This document shows positions 1 to 9,023 of a stretch of DNA of 64,000 nt, in pieces (position 1 is the first letter of the stretch; every line of letters begins with the position of its first letter). Source of the stretch: Marsupella aquatica. Its lineage: Eukaryota; Marchantiophyta. Location: contig OZ316895.1 in the NCBI GenBank assembly GCA_973895155.1, forward strand, positions 3,038,001 through 3,102,000, in the 5' to 3' direction. The notes beneath the pieces were generated by a model, which did no database searches, was not told the origin of the DNA, and worked only from the letters and a program-made list of their open reading frames with translations. The translations under genes were made by a program, and so were the position numbers.

Positions 1-1489
1 CTCATCCCATCAGGTTTCTTGTAATCCCCTGTCCTCAAGTATCTCAGTTTTCGGACCTTGGCTCTCCACCTGAAACGCCGATCAGCTAGGTGATTCACGA
101 TCTTCTTCCTAATGTGGCGGTAGTCAATGTCACTTGCCTATCCAATGATTAATACGTGCAAACCGTACTTTTCCTTGCTTAAACCGTTGGTATCGTATTA
201 CGGGGTCGTGGAGGGACGCTATTTGGAGGATTTCCACACCTAAGGATGAGTATGTTTGATTCCGCTCCCGGAAGTGTACTTTTTGATCAAGTCTACCGAC
301 TGGTCTCTCCGTTTTTGATCTTGAAGTCCAAGGGACTGGTCCTACCATCTACAACTCATGCCCACCGGGTGAGTGCTGTCACCACCCCCCTCCTCTCTTG
401 GGCAAGCATACCAACATTTACAATAAGATTTGAACACTAGTGACAAGGGCAAATGTTTCCACAACGACACCGACCACACGCACTAGGGGAGGAAAACAAA
501 CAACACAAGCAACAACAAGTGACACACAAAATATTGGAACCTCAAGCCAAATCCATATCTCTTGGTGTTTCCCGTAACACATGCAAGGACAACCCGGCCT
601 CCTGCCGTCTGCCCAACTCCTGCCTCCCGGGGACAAGTGCTACGTTCTCCACCTCACTATACTCTGGCTTGAACTTCTCCTAATCGGTGCGCTACTCACA
701 AAAGCTACTCCAAAGCATCCAAGTACTACGCTGAGTTCCCCCCTCACTACTTCGGGGCTCTCCCCCTAAATACAAAAAAAACCACACCAAAGCACCCCTC
801 ATGGGGTCACAACGATGGCGGCTACCCTAGCGGCGCCGCTAAAACCCTGCACTAAGAAATCCCTAAACTAAAAAGGCATGCGGCACACACATGCTGCTAA
901 AACCCTAAACCCTAAACAAGGGGCCGACGGTGCCTTCGATGGCGCCCCAACTGTACACAGTGAACCCTGAAATTGCAAAACACCCCACAATGGCCGAAAC
1001 TAGGTGCCCTATCAATTGTACTTTTGAGCTCACCCTTGGATAGCCCTTCTCCTCTTGATCCCGAATCACTCAGCCGCACTCACAACGGACATCGGACGCC
1101 TGAGTTATGGTCGTTTCCGTATCGCGAAAACACAATTTCGTCGGGCCATAACTTGCTCATCCTGGCTCCGTTTGAGGAGCGCCGCCTCTTGTTGGAATCA
1201 GCTCCGCGAGCTCTTTCCAACAAGCCTGTGAGTGACCCCTCACAAAAAAGTTGGAAATCCAGAGGCTGTACAACCACATCCGTACGACTATCTACTCCTC
1301 CTCTTCTTCACTCTCGGTGCCCCGGCTTGTGCCCCGTGAGTGGGCCTCCTCTTCATCACTCACGGGAGTGAATGCCACCTCACTTTTCTTCTTCTTTACC
1401 GGGGTACTCTTCGTGTTGCCGCTCCCTTGCTTCCTCAAAGTGGCCAAGGCCTGCCATGCCTTGATGTACCCCTCACCAATGGTGTCTTT
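1..1489. other. Gene-free left edge, probable transposon flank
   Basis: No recognisable coding region was found on either strand; the open frames here are short and none resembles a known family. A short telomere-like stretch (CCCTAAACCCTAAAC) lies near 900-917. The right edge is the 3' side of the minus-strand coiled-coil ORF, so part of this may be its 3' untranslated region or more of the same mobile element. Confidence 0.4.
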
Positions 1490-3145
1490 CTATAGGGTAG
1501 CCTCTTCTCCGGACCGCAACTCCAACGGTAGAACTTGCCCTGTGGCCATGGGAGTCCCGGGGGTGACAGACCTGGGTGGCATCCCCGTACTGACCTGAGC
1601 CTCCCGTAACGATTTCCGTACCTCCCGGAGCTTCTTCTCCAAGCCCTTGCTCTTCTCCTGACTCTTCTTGACTCCATCCAACAAGGGCCCATACTTCCCA
1701 CTAACCTCCTTCACCACCATCTCAATAGCCTGGGAGATCAAATCCGGGGAAAGTGTGGAGCTAGGTGTGTCGGGGCTCTTCCATTTCCCCAGACTCAAGG
1801 CCTCACTCCTCATCGCTCGTGTCTCAAAGGCGGCCACCTGACTCCGTAGTGCTCCCACCTGGTTTCTCCACTCCACCACTTCTCCAGAATTCTGCTTCTC
1901 TTTTGCCAATGCTTGTCTCAACGCTCCCACCTCTTCTGCTTCCTTGGCCTTGGTGGACAAGGCTCCCTTCAAGTTGGAGATCTCTACGTGAGCTACTTGG
2001 AGAAGCTTAACCTTCTCATGAATGGTCCCCTCCTTGGCCTTGATCACCTCCTTCAGAGACAGGGTACTCTGCTCTAACGTCTCTACTCTGGCTGTGGCGT
2101 GCTTGAGAGAATCTCTCAATGCGTGGACTAGCTTGAGTCCCTCATGGACTCCCTCTCTGAAATCCCGTAGCTCTGCTAGGTAAACATCCGGAATGTTGTA
2201 GACCAGCGGTTTTTTCGGATCTCCCACGAGTGATTCAAGCCACTCCAACGTGTAGTCCTCATCCTGGTTTTCTTCTCCTCTATCGTCATCCCCACCCGCC
2301 GACGATGATTCCTCCGTGAGCTTCCCTAAAATGGTAGTGGCAATACTCCGGATCTCCGTGGTGAGAGATGATCCCGTGTCTTCCTGTCCCGGGGAACCAA
2401 TCAACCCTTTTGCCCTGGCCAATACAAATGACCCCATCAAATGTACAGCCCCACCTGGTTTCCCACTCCCGGGATCAGCGGCCAACAGCTTCTTCAACCC
2501 GTAGTACCACCATCCGTACACATGGGCTGGGTGGTTTTTGATGTCCATAGCTACCACGAAATGCTCTTCATTCACCACCCCGGATTGCACGTTGCCAAGG
2601 ACCCGTTGATGAACCTTGGCCAGGAATCCCTTATACTCAACATCCTTGACAGCGGAAAGATGGATGGCAGTGGTGGAGGTGGGATTAACCACCCAAGTGG
2701 CCACCATCTTCAACGTGAGTTCTCCCCTAATGTGCCGAGGTGTGAATGAGAATTTCTGATTCTCCAGAAACAGCAGCCTAGCCAACTCCACATGGGGCAC
2801 TACACGTTTGAGACATTCAAAGTAGATTCCCTCCGTTCGTAACTCCATCCCGGCCTCAATGTCCCAGCTCTTCTCCGGAGGGATGGTAATCTCCACCTTC
2901 ATGAATTCTGTAACCCCGGTGGCTTGGAAAATATTTCGACAATCCTCCATCACCTTGGCGGAGGTCTTGGGATAAATTCGACGAAAAATCCTCCTACCCA
3001 CCGGTGTGGAACCTGCTGCCAATCCCGTGCTCATCGTAGCTTCTCTCTCTTCTCTCTCCCTTGCAATCAAAATCTCCACGTAGTCACGGTAAGTAGCCTT
3101 GTATCTCTGAATGCATGCCACACTAAACTCCGGTTGATCTAGCAT
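1490..3145 (-). CDS. Unrecognised 551-residue coiled-coil protein, probably transposon-associated
   Basis: A single uninterrupted ATG-initiated frame of 551 codons, far longer than chance would give here. I do not recognise the family. The first ~300 residues look globular, with basic patches near residues 50-60 (GRRIFRRIYPK). Residues ~290-305 are acidic (GGDDDRGEENQDEDY). From ~330 to ~450 there is a long amphipathic, Leu/Glu/Lys/Ala-rich stretch typical of a coiled coil, and a second charged helix (KKSQEKSKGLEKKLREVRK) follows near 490-510. No signal peptide or membrane segment is evident. It lies upstream, on the opposite strand, of the CACTA-like transposase, with a second minus-strand ORF (4,373-5,260) between them. 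It may be an accessory protein of that element, the product of a different element, or a captured host gene. That the frame is translated is fairly likely; the function is unknown. Confidence 0.6.
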   Translation of the reverse strand: MLDQPEFSVACIQRYKATYRDYVEILIAREREEREATMSTGLAAGSTPVGRRIFRRIYPKTSAKVMEDCRNIFQATGVTEFMKVEITIPPEKSWDIEAGMELRTEGIYFECLKRVVPHVELARLLFLENQKFSFTPRHIRGELTLKMVATWVVNPTSTTAIHLSAVKDVEYKGFLAKVHQRVLGNVQSGVVNEEHFVVAMDIKNHPAHVYGWWYYGLKKLLAADPGSGKPGGAVHLMGSFVLARAKGLIGSPGQEDTGSSLTTEIRSIATTILGKLTEESSSAGGDDDRGEENQDEDYTLEWLESLVGDPKKPLVYNIPDVYLAELRDFREGVHEGLKLVHALRDSLKHATARVETLEQSTLSLKEVIKAKEGTIHEKVKLLQVAHVEISNLKGALSTKAKEAEEVGALRQALAKEKQNSGEVVEWRNQVGALRSQVAAFETRAMRSEALSLGKWKSPDTPSSTLSPDLISQAIEMVVKEVSGKYGPLLDGVKKSQEKSKGLEKKLREVRKSLREAQVSTGMPPRSVTPGTPMATGQVLPLELRSGEEATL

Positions 3146-4372
3146 TCATGCATCCCGAAATCAAATCGTCACCCGTAGCAATGTCAATTCCCTGGCCCGA
3201 AACAGCCCCCTATAGCCCGATTAATTTATTTCTCTCAATCCCTTCCGTCGTCACTCCATGTTGCTATCGTTAATGCCCGGACAGTCCCCGCAATCCCCCA
3301 TGAGTGAACCTTGAGAAGAATTGGAGAGAGAGCTCAAATAATTGTAACATAAGGAGAAAGCTTTCGGCAATAAGAGAGAGAAACTCGAGTTTGCTTTCGG
3401 CAAGAGAAGGGTCGTGTGAAAAGGAGAAAAGAGGGGAGAGAAAAAAAACAACGAAACCCTTCCTGGGAGCTTCTTTTTGCCTTGCGCCCCGGAGCCCTCC
3501 TTTGTCCCGTGTCACACCATTATGAGTGGTAGTATAGGATATCGGACTATGTAGGTTTGAGGCTTTCATATGTGTGTGATCGTGTCAGACAAGATTGTGT
3601 GTTTGATTGGCATCAATCGTTGTTCGATTATTCTTGAAGATGAATCAGCCACAGGCCGTGGGCTATGGGTGACTACCCACGCAACCAAACTGCAAGAGGG
3701 CACAGGCCGTGGGCTGTGGGTGACTACCCACGCAACCAAACTGCAAGAGGCCACAGGCCATGGGCTGTGGGTGCCAACCCACCCAACCAAGATGAATCGG
3801 CTACAAGCCGTGGGCTGTGGGTGCCTCCCCACCAAAACTCTCTTTGCTCAAGTCATGCGCTAAACACGCCACAATCGATGTCTGTTGTGTAGCGATGTTT
3901 ATGCGCACGACACCCGACTCGCGGGAGTCCCCCCTTCCTCGTAGCTCGCTGGCTCGCGGCCCTATGCAGGGCTCGCGGCCCCCCTGCCCGGTCACTCGCG
4001 GAGCCCCCCTTCCTCGCTGCCCACTCGCGGAAGGATTTAATGGGGGTTTAATTAAACCCCCCCATACTTCCCCAGTCTTGCTTGAGTGTTGCCTTAGAAG
4101 GGGTGTTACCAAAAAATTAAAAATGCTTATTTCCCGGACTTCCTTACCTTCCCGGAAAGTCACGATTTAAAACCCCCCAGGTTTTGCCCCATAATTAACC
4201 CGGGTCTAGACAAAACTGTTGGGGTCTCCGACTATCCCGAGATGCTTTAAAAAACTTTACAAACTTAAAGAACATTAAAAAAACTCGCGTCTATGGGCTT
4301 ATTTATTTACAAGTGTCTTGCTGGTGACACTAATGGTGACTTACCGTGGCGGGACCCGTCACAGTCAATCTC
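3146..4372. other. Non-coding spacer with tandem and GC-rich repeats
   Basis: Between two minus-strand ORFs. It holds a purine-rich stretch (about 3,300-3,450), a four-unit tandem repeat with built-in hairpins (about 3,648-3,835, listed separately) and a GC-rich patch at 3,910-4,035 with repeated CTCGCGG and CCCCCCTTCCTCG words. ORFs across 3,566-3,892 are translations of the tandem repeat, not genes. Confidence 0.5.
3648..3835. repeat. ~51-bp tandem repeat, about 3.7 units, each with a small hairpin
   Basis: Units begin CACAGGC(C/T)GTGGGCT and continue GTGGGTGACTACCCAC, which is itself an inverted repeat (GTGGGT...ACCCAC). The first two full units are nearly identical; the third and fourth diverge and share GATGAATC with the sequence before unit 1. 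Read directly from the sequence. Confidence 0.85.
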
Positions 4373-5260
4373 TCACCCATTTCTGAATCCAGCCTGCACG
4401 TCATTCAGGAGCAATTGGAACTTCTTTTGGTTATGCACAAGCTCCTTCCAAGTAGTCCAACCGGGACAGTGTTTAGCTACGCACGTCTGCACTCTGTTCG
4501 TGAGTGCTTTCTCATCCATGACGTCCGGCCTAGCATCAAAAGCGGCAAGGGTGATGGTGGGAAGGTGCTCCCTGTTGGCAGAAGCAGCTGCAACTTGCTG
4601 AGAAGGACGTCGCCGCTCTGGAGGAAACGATCGTGAGTGGTCTTCTCTCCTCTCTGCTCTTGTATGTCGATCTCCCCTACGTCTCTTGCTAGAAGTGCAT
4701 GCATTGTGGTCATTAGATCCTTTCCCCTTTCGCCTTCTCCTTTCAGTGCTGCTATTTGACGAAGAACGAGATCGCCTCCTCCTCCTCCTATGTTGCCGAT
4801 GGTCCCTCCTATCATCTTCTGGCCTGTATCTCTCATGTGGGATTGTCACTTGACTCTTGATAGGAGTTTGAGCTGCTGCCTGAGAATCTAGTTGAATCCC
4901 AGTGAAGGCAGGATCATCCCAACCATCGTCTGGTAGACTCGGGAACAAAGGTAGCATATCAATCGATGCCCCATCAAGCTCGGGCGTGGATTTAGGCACT
5001 TCAATCGCGGCCCCCTCCTCAATCTCGGCCCCCTCCTCGTCGGCAGGAGTGTTGGCCTCAATACTCTCCAGGTATTCTATAAACCTGGACTCCTTTGTTC
5101 CTTGTCCTCCCATGAATTGCCAGCTGTGGTTGAATGCTTGAACTAGTGAATGTGTCGAACGTAGGGCTCGATGCACCTTCTCCAACTCCTCTGGATCCTC
5201 CAAACCCACCTTCAGTGCATCAAAGTTCACACTACAGGGAAGATAGCCTGGATACGACAT
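4373..5260 (-). CDS. Unrecognised Arg/Ser-rich 295-residue protein, divergent to the transposase
   Basis: ATG-initiated frame of 295 codons. Residues 1-60 look globular; 70-90 are acidic (ADEEGAEIEEGAAIE); 145-215 are strongly basic with RS-like and poly-Arg stretches (HRRRRRRSRSSSNSS, ERRRRKGKG), predicting a nuclear, nucleic-acid-binding or splicing-related role. The last ~50 residues form a conserved-looking globular tail (MDEKALTNRVQTCVAKHCPG). It starts 440 bp from the transposase ATG on the other strand, and that shared gap carries the ACGTCGT repeat cluster and telo-boxes, so the two genes could share a bidirectional promoter. Plant CACTA elements usually encode a second, DNA-binding protein besides the transposase; this is a candidate for that role, but there is no family match. 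It might also be an exon of a longer gene including 1,490-3,145. Confidence 0.55.
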   Translation of the reverse strand: MSYPGYLPCSVNFDALKVGLEDPEELEKVHRALRSTHSLVQAFNHSWQFMGGQGTKESRFIEYLESIEANTPADEEGAEIEEGAAIEVPKSTPELDGASIDMLPLFPSLPDDGWDDPAFTGIQLDSQAAAQTPIKSQVTIPHERYRPEDDRRDHRQHRRRRRRSRSSSNSSTERRRRKGKGSNDHNACTSSKRRRGDRHTRAERREDHSRSFPPERRRPSQQVAAASANREHLPTITLAAFDARPDVMDEKALTNRVQTCVAKHCPGWTTWKELVHNQKKFQLLLNDVQAGFRNG

Positions 5261-5429
5261 GGCAGACTATTCTATGAGCAATTATGTGAGGTAGAGGAGG
5301 CAAGGAGAGGTAAGGACTAGAGGTGGGGAATGTCGAATGTGAGTCACATTCAAACACTCCCTCGATACTCCCCCGATGTTTTCCAAAGGAAATGACCGGG
5401 GATGCCTAACCTCGTGGATCCACCATTTT

Positions 5430-5600
5430 CCTGATTTTACGTCATTACGAGAAACGACGTACATAATACATCATACTTAACGACGTTAATCTGGATAAAC
5501 GTCGTACTTAGTGTTTTAAAGGTCATTGTTTGCGGGTCCATTGACGACGTTAAATGTTAGGGTTTCTTCAAAAAACGACTTTAAGGCCTTGTAACGTACT
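5430..5600. repeat. ACGTCGT/AACGACGT motif cluster (first of four)
   Basis: Occurrences in both orientations include AACGACGTAC, TTAACGACGTT, AAACGTCGTAC and TGACGACGTTAAA within 150 bp. The same motif recurs at 8,150-8,400, 11,340-11,610 and 12,480-12,830 but is not seen in the rest of the window in such density. CACTA-type transposons carry subterminal arrays of short motifs bound by their DNA-binding protein; this cluster fits that pattern. No matching CACTA terminus was found beside it. Confidence 0.65.
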
Positions 5601-5652
5601 GTATGGCATTGTACTTTAGGGTTAGGGTTTGTGTGGTAGGTTTAGGGTTTGG
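5555..5652 (+). promoter_or_regulatory. Telo-box-like motifs ahead of the transposase start
   Basis: Three stretches of TTAGGGTTT type occur at about 5,557-5,565, 5,616-5,630 and 5,641-5,650, within 150 bp of the ATG at 5,700. Telo-boxes (AAACCCTAA) are common in plant promoters and first introns. A TTTGTTGCAG immediately before the ATG could be an intron acceptor, so the motifs may lie in a leader intron. Confidence 0.35.
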
Positions 5653-5699
5653 ATCCTTCCCTACGCATTAATCAAAGACGGTTCAATTTGTTGCAGGGC

Positions 5700-6263
5700 A
5701 TGGTGATCTATGCATCGGACTCTCTGTCTGATGAGAGAGATGATGGGGATACGAGTCTTGGCTCCAGATACCGGCATCGTGATAGGGGTAGAGACTATTC
5801 GCCGGATAGGAGGAGGGATCATTCGCTGGTTAGGAGGAGGGACTATACGCCGGATAGGTGGAGGGATGACTCACTGGATAGGAGGGATTATTCGCCGCAG
5901 AGGAGGGATTATTCACCAGAGAGCAGGGGTCGTGAGTCATTGCCCCGGAGGACGCCTAGTGGAGTCATTGCCCCGGAGCCTAGTCGTGAGTCATTGCCCC
6001 GGAGTCATGAGGACGGAAGGAGAGAGAGGAGCCGCCGTCATCGGTCACACCATCGCCGGCAGTCACGTGAGCCTCAGGCATACAGCTCACCTTCGCCAGT
6101 GGAGGAGGGGTTTGGAGCGGCCATGGCTGCTCTTCATGGTATTGGACCAGTCCGCAAGATGCCTTGCCCTTGTAGACGATGCAAGGGCATTGTATCTCAC
6201 GAGAGCACTACCATCGTTAGCCACTTAGGGATCCACGGTCGTTATGTTCCACCGACACCAGAG
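5700..6263 (+). CDS. Transposase exon 1: SR-like repeats and transposase-associated zinc-binding motif
   Basis: The frame is open upstream of 5,700, but the first ATG is at 5,700 (MVIYASDSLSDERDDG). Residues ~20-90 are a degenerate repeat of RRDYSPDR/RRDHSLVR/RRDYTPDR units, then RESLPR repeats, then a basic RRERSRRHRSHHRRQSRE. The C-terminal part carries CPCRRCKGIVSHESTTIVSH, the pattern of the plant transposase-associated domain found N-terminal to Tnp2. The exon ends GAG|GTAAGT in phase 0. The SR-type repeat is unusual for CACTA transposases as I know them and mirrors the Arg/Ser-rich protein encoded divergently just upstream. Confidence 0.75.
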
Positions 6264-6392
6264 GTAAGTTTTATCCTTTTGCACAACCATTTTGAGTAAC
6301 TTTAACTTTTACTAGGTTGGGGTAGGTTGGCTTCTTGAGCAATGTTCATGTTTCTCGCTTTCTAAACATTTTGTTGCATACATGTGGAACAG

Positions 6393-7205
6393 ATTCTTAT
6401 TGTACGGTCTCCCCCTAAGGACCGCATGAGAGAGGTTGCACGTCGAGCGCTCTCAGCTCTGGTCCCCCCATCGGCACTAGATGCCACCTTACGGGCAATA
6501 GACCGTGTATTTGATAGGGTGAGGGTGGCACGTGTGCACCCTATTGAGAGGGGAGTAGTGGTCAGTACTAGACCACGGTCGTTGGAGTCTCGTCCGCCTA
6601 GGATGAGGCCACCCCATTGCCCTTTTCTTGATGCATCTAGTGCCCGGGAACCGAGAGAGTTACGTGGGAGAGCCTTGGACATCATAAAGGACTCATTCCC
6701 TACCCAATTTGGGCTCCCATTGGACCTTCCAATCAGGGAACCTATCATAGTCTGGGGTCGCCCTTGGGTCCTCCTTCCCTCCACATTGGGCCCTAACGTA
6801 GGATTAGGATTATTTGCACTTGTAGATATTGTGGTCCCTGATGGTTGTGAGCCCGAGGACTTGCCTCAGCTCTTTCCATTCTATGGGCCAAAGTATTATG
6901 CACAGCGATGGCGCATCTTGTCTCGACAATGTCCAACCTTTGGTCGATATGGCATGTCTGTCAAGCTAGACCCTAGGTATGCTCAGATGGATGGTTATTC
7001 ACCCCGCACTGGAAACTTGGCAGGTTACATCAATAGCACTGTGGGTTGTCGGCGTTTAGGTTTTAGGCCAAACGCTGAGTGGCACGAGTACCATGACCAG
7101 ACCCACCCTCGTTTGCCACAGGCTTGTACTCATAACATCTTGACCCAAGCTAGCCGCACCATTCGAGCAGGGGAAGAGATTTTTGTAGATTATGATTGGC
7201 ATTGA
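6393..7205 (+). CDS. SET-like domain exon embedded in the CACTA-like gene
   Basis: Open in phase 0 from the acceptor at 6,392, joining exon 1 in frame, to a TGA at 7,203-7,205. The last ~140 residues show the SET layout: LGPNVGLGLFALVDI (GxGxxA-type start), an FYGPKYY segment, GNLAGYINSTVG followed by RPNAEW (compare the SET N-H-x-x-x-P-N signature), then THNILTQASRTIRAGEE and FVDYDW (compare A-x-R-x-I-x-x-G-E-E-L-x-x-D-Y). The usual NHS is altered (INSTV), so SAM binding and methylation are uncertain. The protein either stops at 7,203 or uses a cryptic donor at 7,185 (TTT|GTAGAT), which would join the next exon in phase 0. SET proteins methylate histone or non-histone lysines; here an element-encoded chromatin or self-regulatory role is inference. 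Confidence 0.65.
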   Translation: MLIVRSPPKDRMREVARRALSALVPPSALDATLRAIDRVFDRVRVARVHPIERGVVVSTRPRSLESRPPRMRPPHCPFLDASSAREPRELRGRALDIIKDSFPTQFGLPLDLPIREPIIVWGRPWVLLPSTLGPNVGLGLFALVDIVVPDGCEPEDLPQLFPFYGPKYYAQRWRILSRQCPTFGRYGMSVKLDPRYAQMDGYSPRTGNLAGYINSTVGCRRLGFRPNAEWHEYHDQTHPRLPQACTHNILTQASRTIRAGEEIFVDYDWH

Positions 7206-7321
7206 GGATGGACATGATATATTCAGAATATATGGACCCATTGTTGCATATTGCATTAAATCATATTTTATTATTTGTTTGATTATAATGTTGTATTAAA
7301 TAATGATTTTAACAATTGTAG

Positions 7322-7669
7322 GATGGTGCATACATTACCCCTACACCTCACCCATCCATGATGACGATGTCAGCGCGTGACTTTCACCTATGGGCCACTC
7401 TGCACTTTTCTGATGAGGAAAATGTTGAGGGGGATAGTGACCATGAGGAGTACCCTGATGCATATGATGGAGACTTTGATGAGGACGATGGAGATGAGGG
7501 GGATGCACCCATTCTTGAAGAGGAAGCTTTTGCCCACCTTGTGGACGTTCACTTTGGACCACATGCACCTCAGGGCGAGAGGCCTACCATGGAAGTAGAC
7601 CAGGAAGATTGGGACCAGTTGGAAATGGAAAGCCAGAACTCCACTCTTCCTGGATTCTCCATCATCACG
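7322..7669 (+). CDS. Transposase exon 3: acidic linker
   Basis: Bounded by TTGTAG and ACG|GTAAGT, open in phase 0. It encodes a strongly acidic stretch (EENVEGDSDHEEYPDAYDGD and onward, Asp/Glu-rich for ~45 residues), then FAHLVDVHFGPHAP. Acidic linkers between the N-terminal domain and Tnp2 are common in plant CACTA transposases. Its phase-0 end does not match the +1 frame of the following exon, so either the true donor or acceptor was missed or an indel has occurred. Confidence 0.6.
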
Positions 7670-7777
7670 GTAAGTGTCATGCTTGATTGAATAGTATCAT
7701 GTGTCGACCATTACTTACCACACCCAATGTCATACCTCAAACTAATTGCATACAATTCCCTGGTTTCACAAATGCAG

Positions 7778-8933
7778 GTTGGGTGCCACTTTGTTGATGT
7801 TGAATTTGCAGGGAGTTTTCAACACTTCAGACGTCCATATAGATGCACTATTCCAGCTATTCCACAAAAAACTCTTGCCCCAACCAAACACTCTCCCTGG
7901 GTGTGTGAGGGAAGCTAAGAAGTTGTTAACCTCAATTGGATTGGCTTTAGAGACTATCCACATGTGTCCAAGTGGTTGCATCCTGTACAGAGGGACATAC
8001 CTTGAGCAAACAGAGTGCCCAGAGGCACAATGTAAGCTTCCACGGTACCGACTGGATACCATCGGCGAAAAGATCCCAGAGAAGGTGATGTCCTCCTCCT
8101 CCTGGCAGTGTTACGTTTGTTAGAACGTAGTTTTGCCCATTTTCCTTGTCATTTCCAATGTACGCACACGTATGTCATTTCTAAAGACATAACTTACGTC
8201 TCCAAATCACCAGTTAGTTTTTACGTCGTCTACTACATGGTACACATATATTTACGTCGTTAATTAAGACACAAATTGAAGTTTCCGACGTTACTAACAT
8301 CTCTGGGAAACTTTACGTCGTATGTTACATTGTACCGATGTATTTACGTCGTGTAAGACGACATTAACTTTGATTTAACGTCGAAGTGATGCTTGTAACA
8401 CTGTTTATGGCAGGTCTTCAGGTATTTCCCAATCACACCCCGACTACAGCATCTTTATCGACGGAAACATTTATCAGCACTTCAAACATGGCATGCTGAG
8501 AACAAATCTCCACCAGGGATTATGCGGTATCACCACAATAGTCCAGCATGGAAGCACATCGACAGCACTTGGCCGGATTTTTCTAGGGAGCCAAGGAACA
8601 TTCGATTGGGGTTAGCAATAGATGGGGTAAACCCATACAAGCAACGACGGAAGCCTAAGTCCATATGGCCAATTCTTTTGCTCAATCAAAATATCCCTCC
8701 ATGGTTGGCGATGAAGAAGGGTCATGTTCTCCTCCTTGCTATCATTCCGGGTCCTCAGGCCTGTAAAAATCCAGACATTTGTTTGAATTGGCTCCAGCTT
8801 ATGAAGAGTTGCAGAAGCTATGGGAGTTTGGGGCAGTGACCACAGATGTGACTTGGACACCGGATAATGGGAGGACATTTAATATGAGAGCAATGATCAC
8901 CCATTGCACCACGGATGGTCCAGGTAATTCTCA
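7778..8933 (+). CDS. Tnp2 core exons 4 and 5, frameshifted
   Basis: Exon 4 (7,778-8,084) reads LGATLLMLNLQGVFN...LPQPNTLPGCVREAKKLL...IHMCPSGCILYRG, the Tnp2 start with its Cys-containing fold. A 330-bp intron full of ACGTCGT motifs follows, then exon 5 (8,414-8,933) with VFRYFPITPRLQHLYRR, a conserved NIRLGLAIDGVNPY and IWPILLLNQNIPPWLAMKKG. After IIPGPQACKN the frame must shift to recover FELAPAYEELQKLWEFG and TFNMRAMITHCTTDGPG, so a 1-base indel lies at about 8,765-8,785. This would truncate the transposase unless an undetected short intron is present. Confidence 0.7.
8150..8400. repeat. ACGTCGT motif cluster inside the Tnp2 intron (second of four)
   Basis: At least six copies in the intron between exons 4 and 5, for example TTTTTACGTCGTCTAC, TTTACGTCGTTA, TTTACGTCGTATG, TTACGTCGTGTAAGACGACA and TTAACGTCGAAG. 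Placement inside an intron is not the usual subterminal position and could mark either a nested element or regulatory sites. Confidence 0.65.
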
Positions 8934-9023
8934 ATCATAGAAATAATTGAGACATACATTGTGCATGGTTCTATTGCATGTGACAATGGTTTTTGGCCTG
9001 AATGTTTTAAATGTCATTGACAG

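Noticed and set aside
890-920. Telomere-like CCCTAAACCCTAAAC
   Set aside because: Only about two units; a short interstitial match rather than a telomere.
3566-3892. Overlapping repetitive ORFs on both strands
   Set aside because: They are translations of the ~51-bp tandem repeat; repeats without internal stops in several frames explain them.
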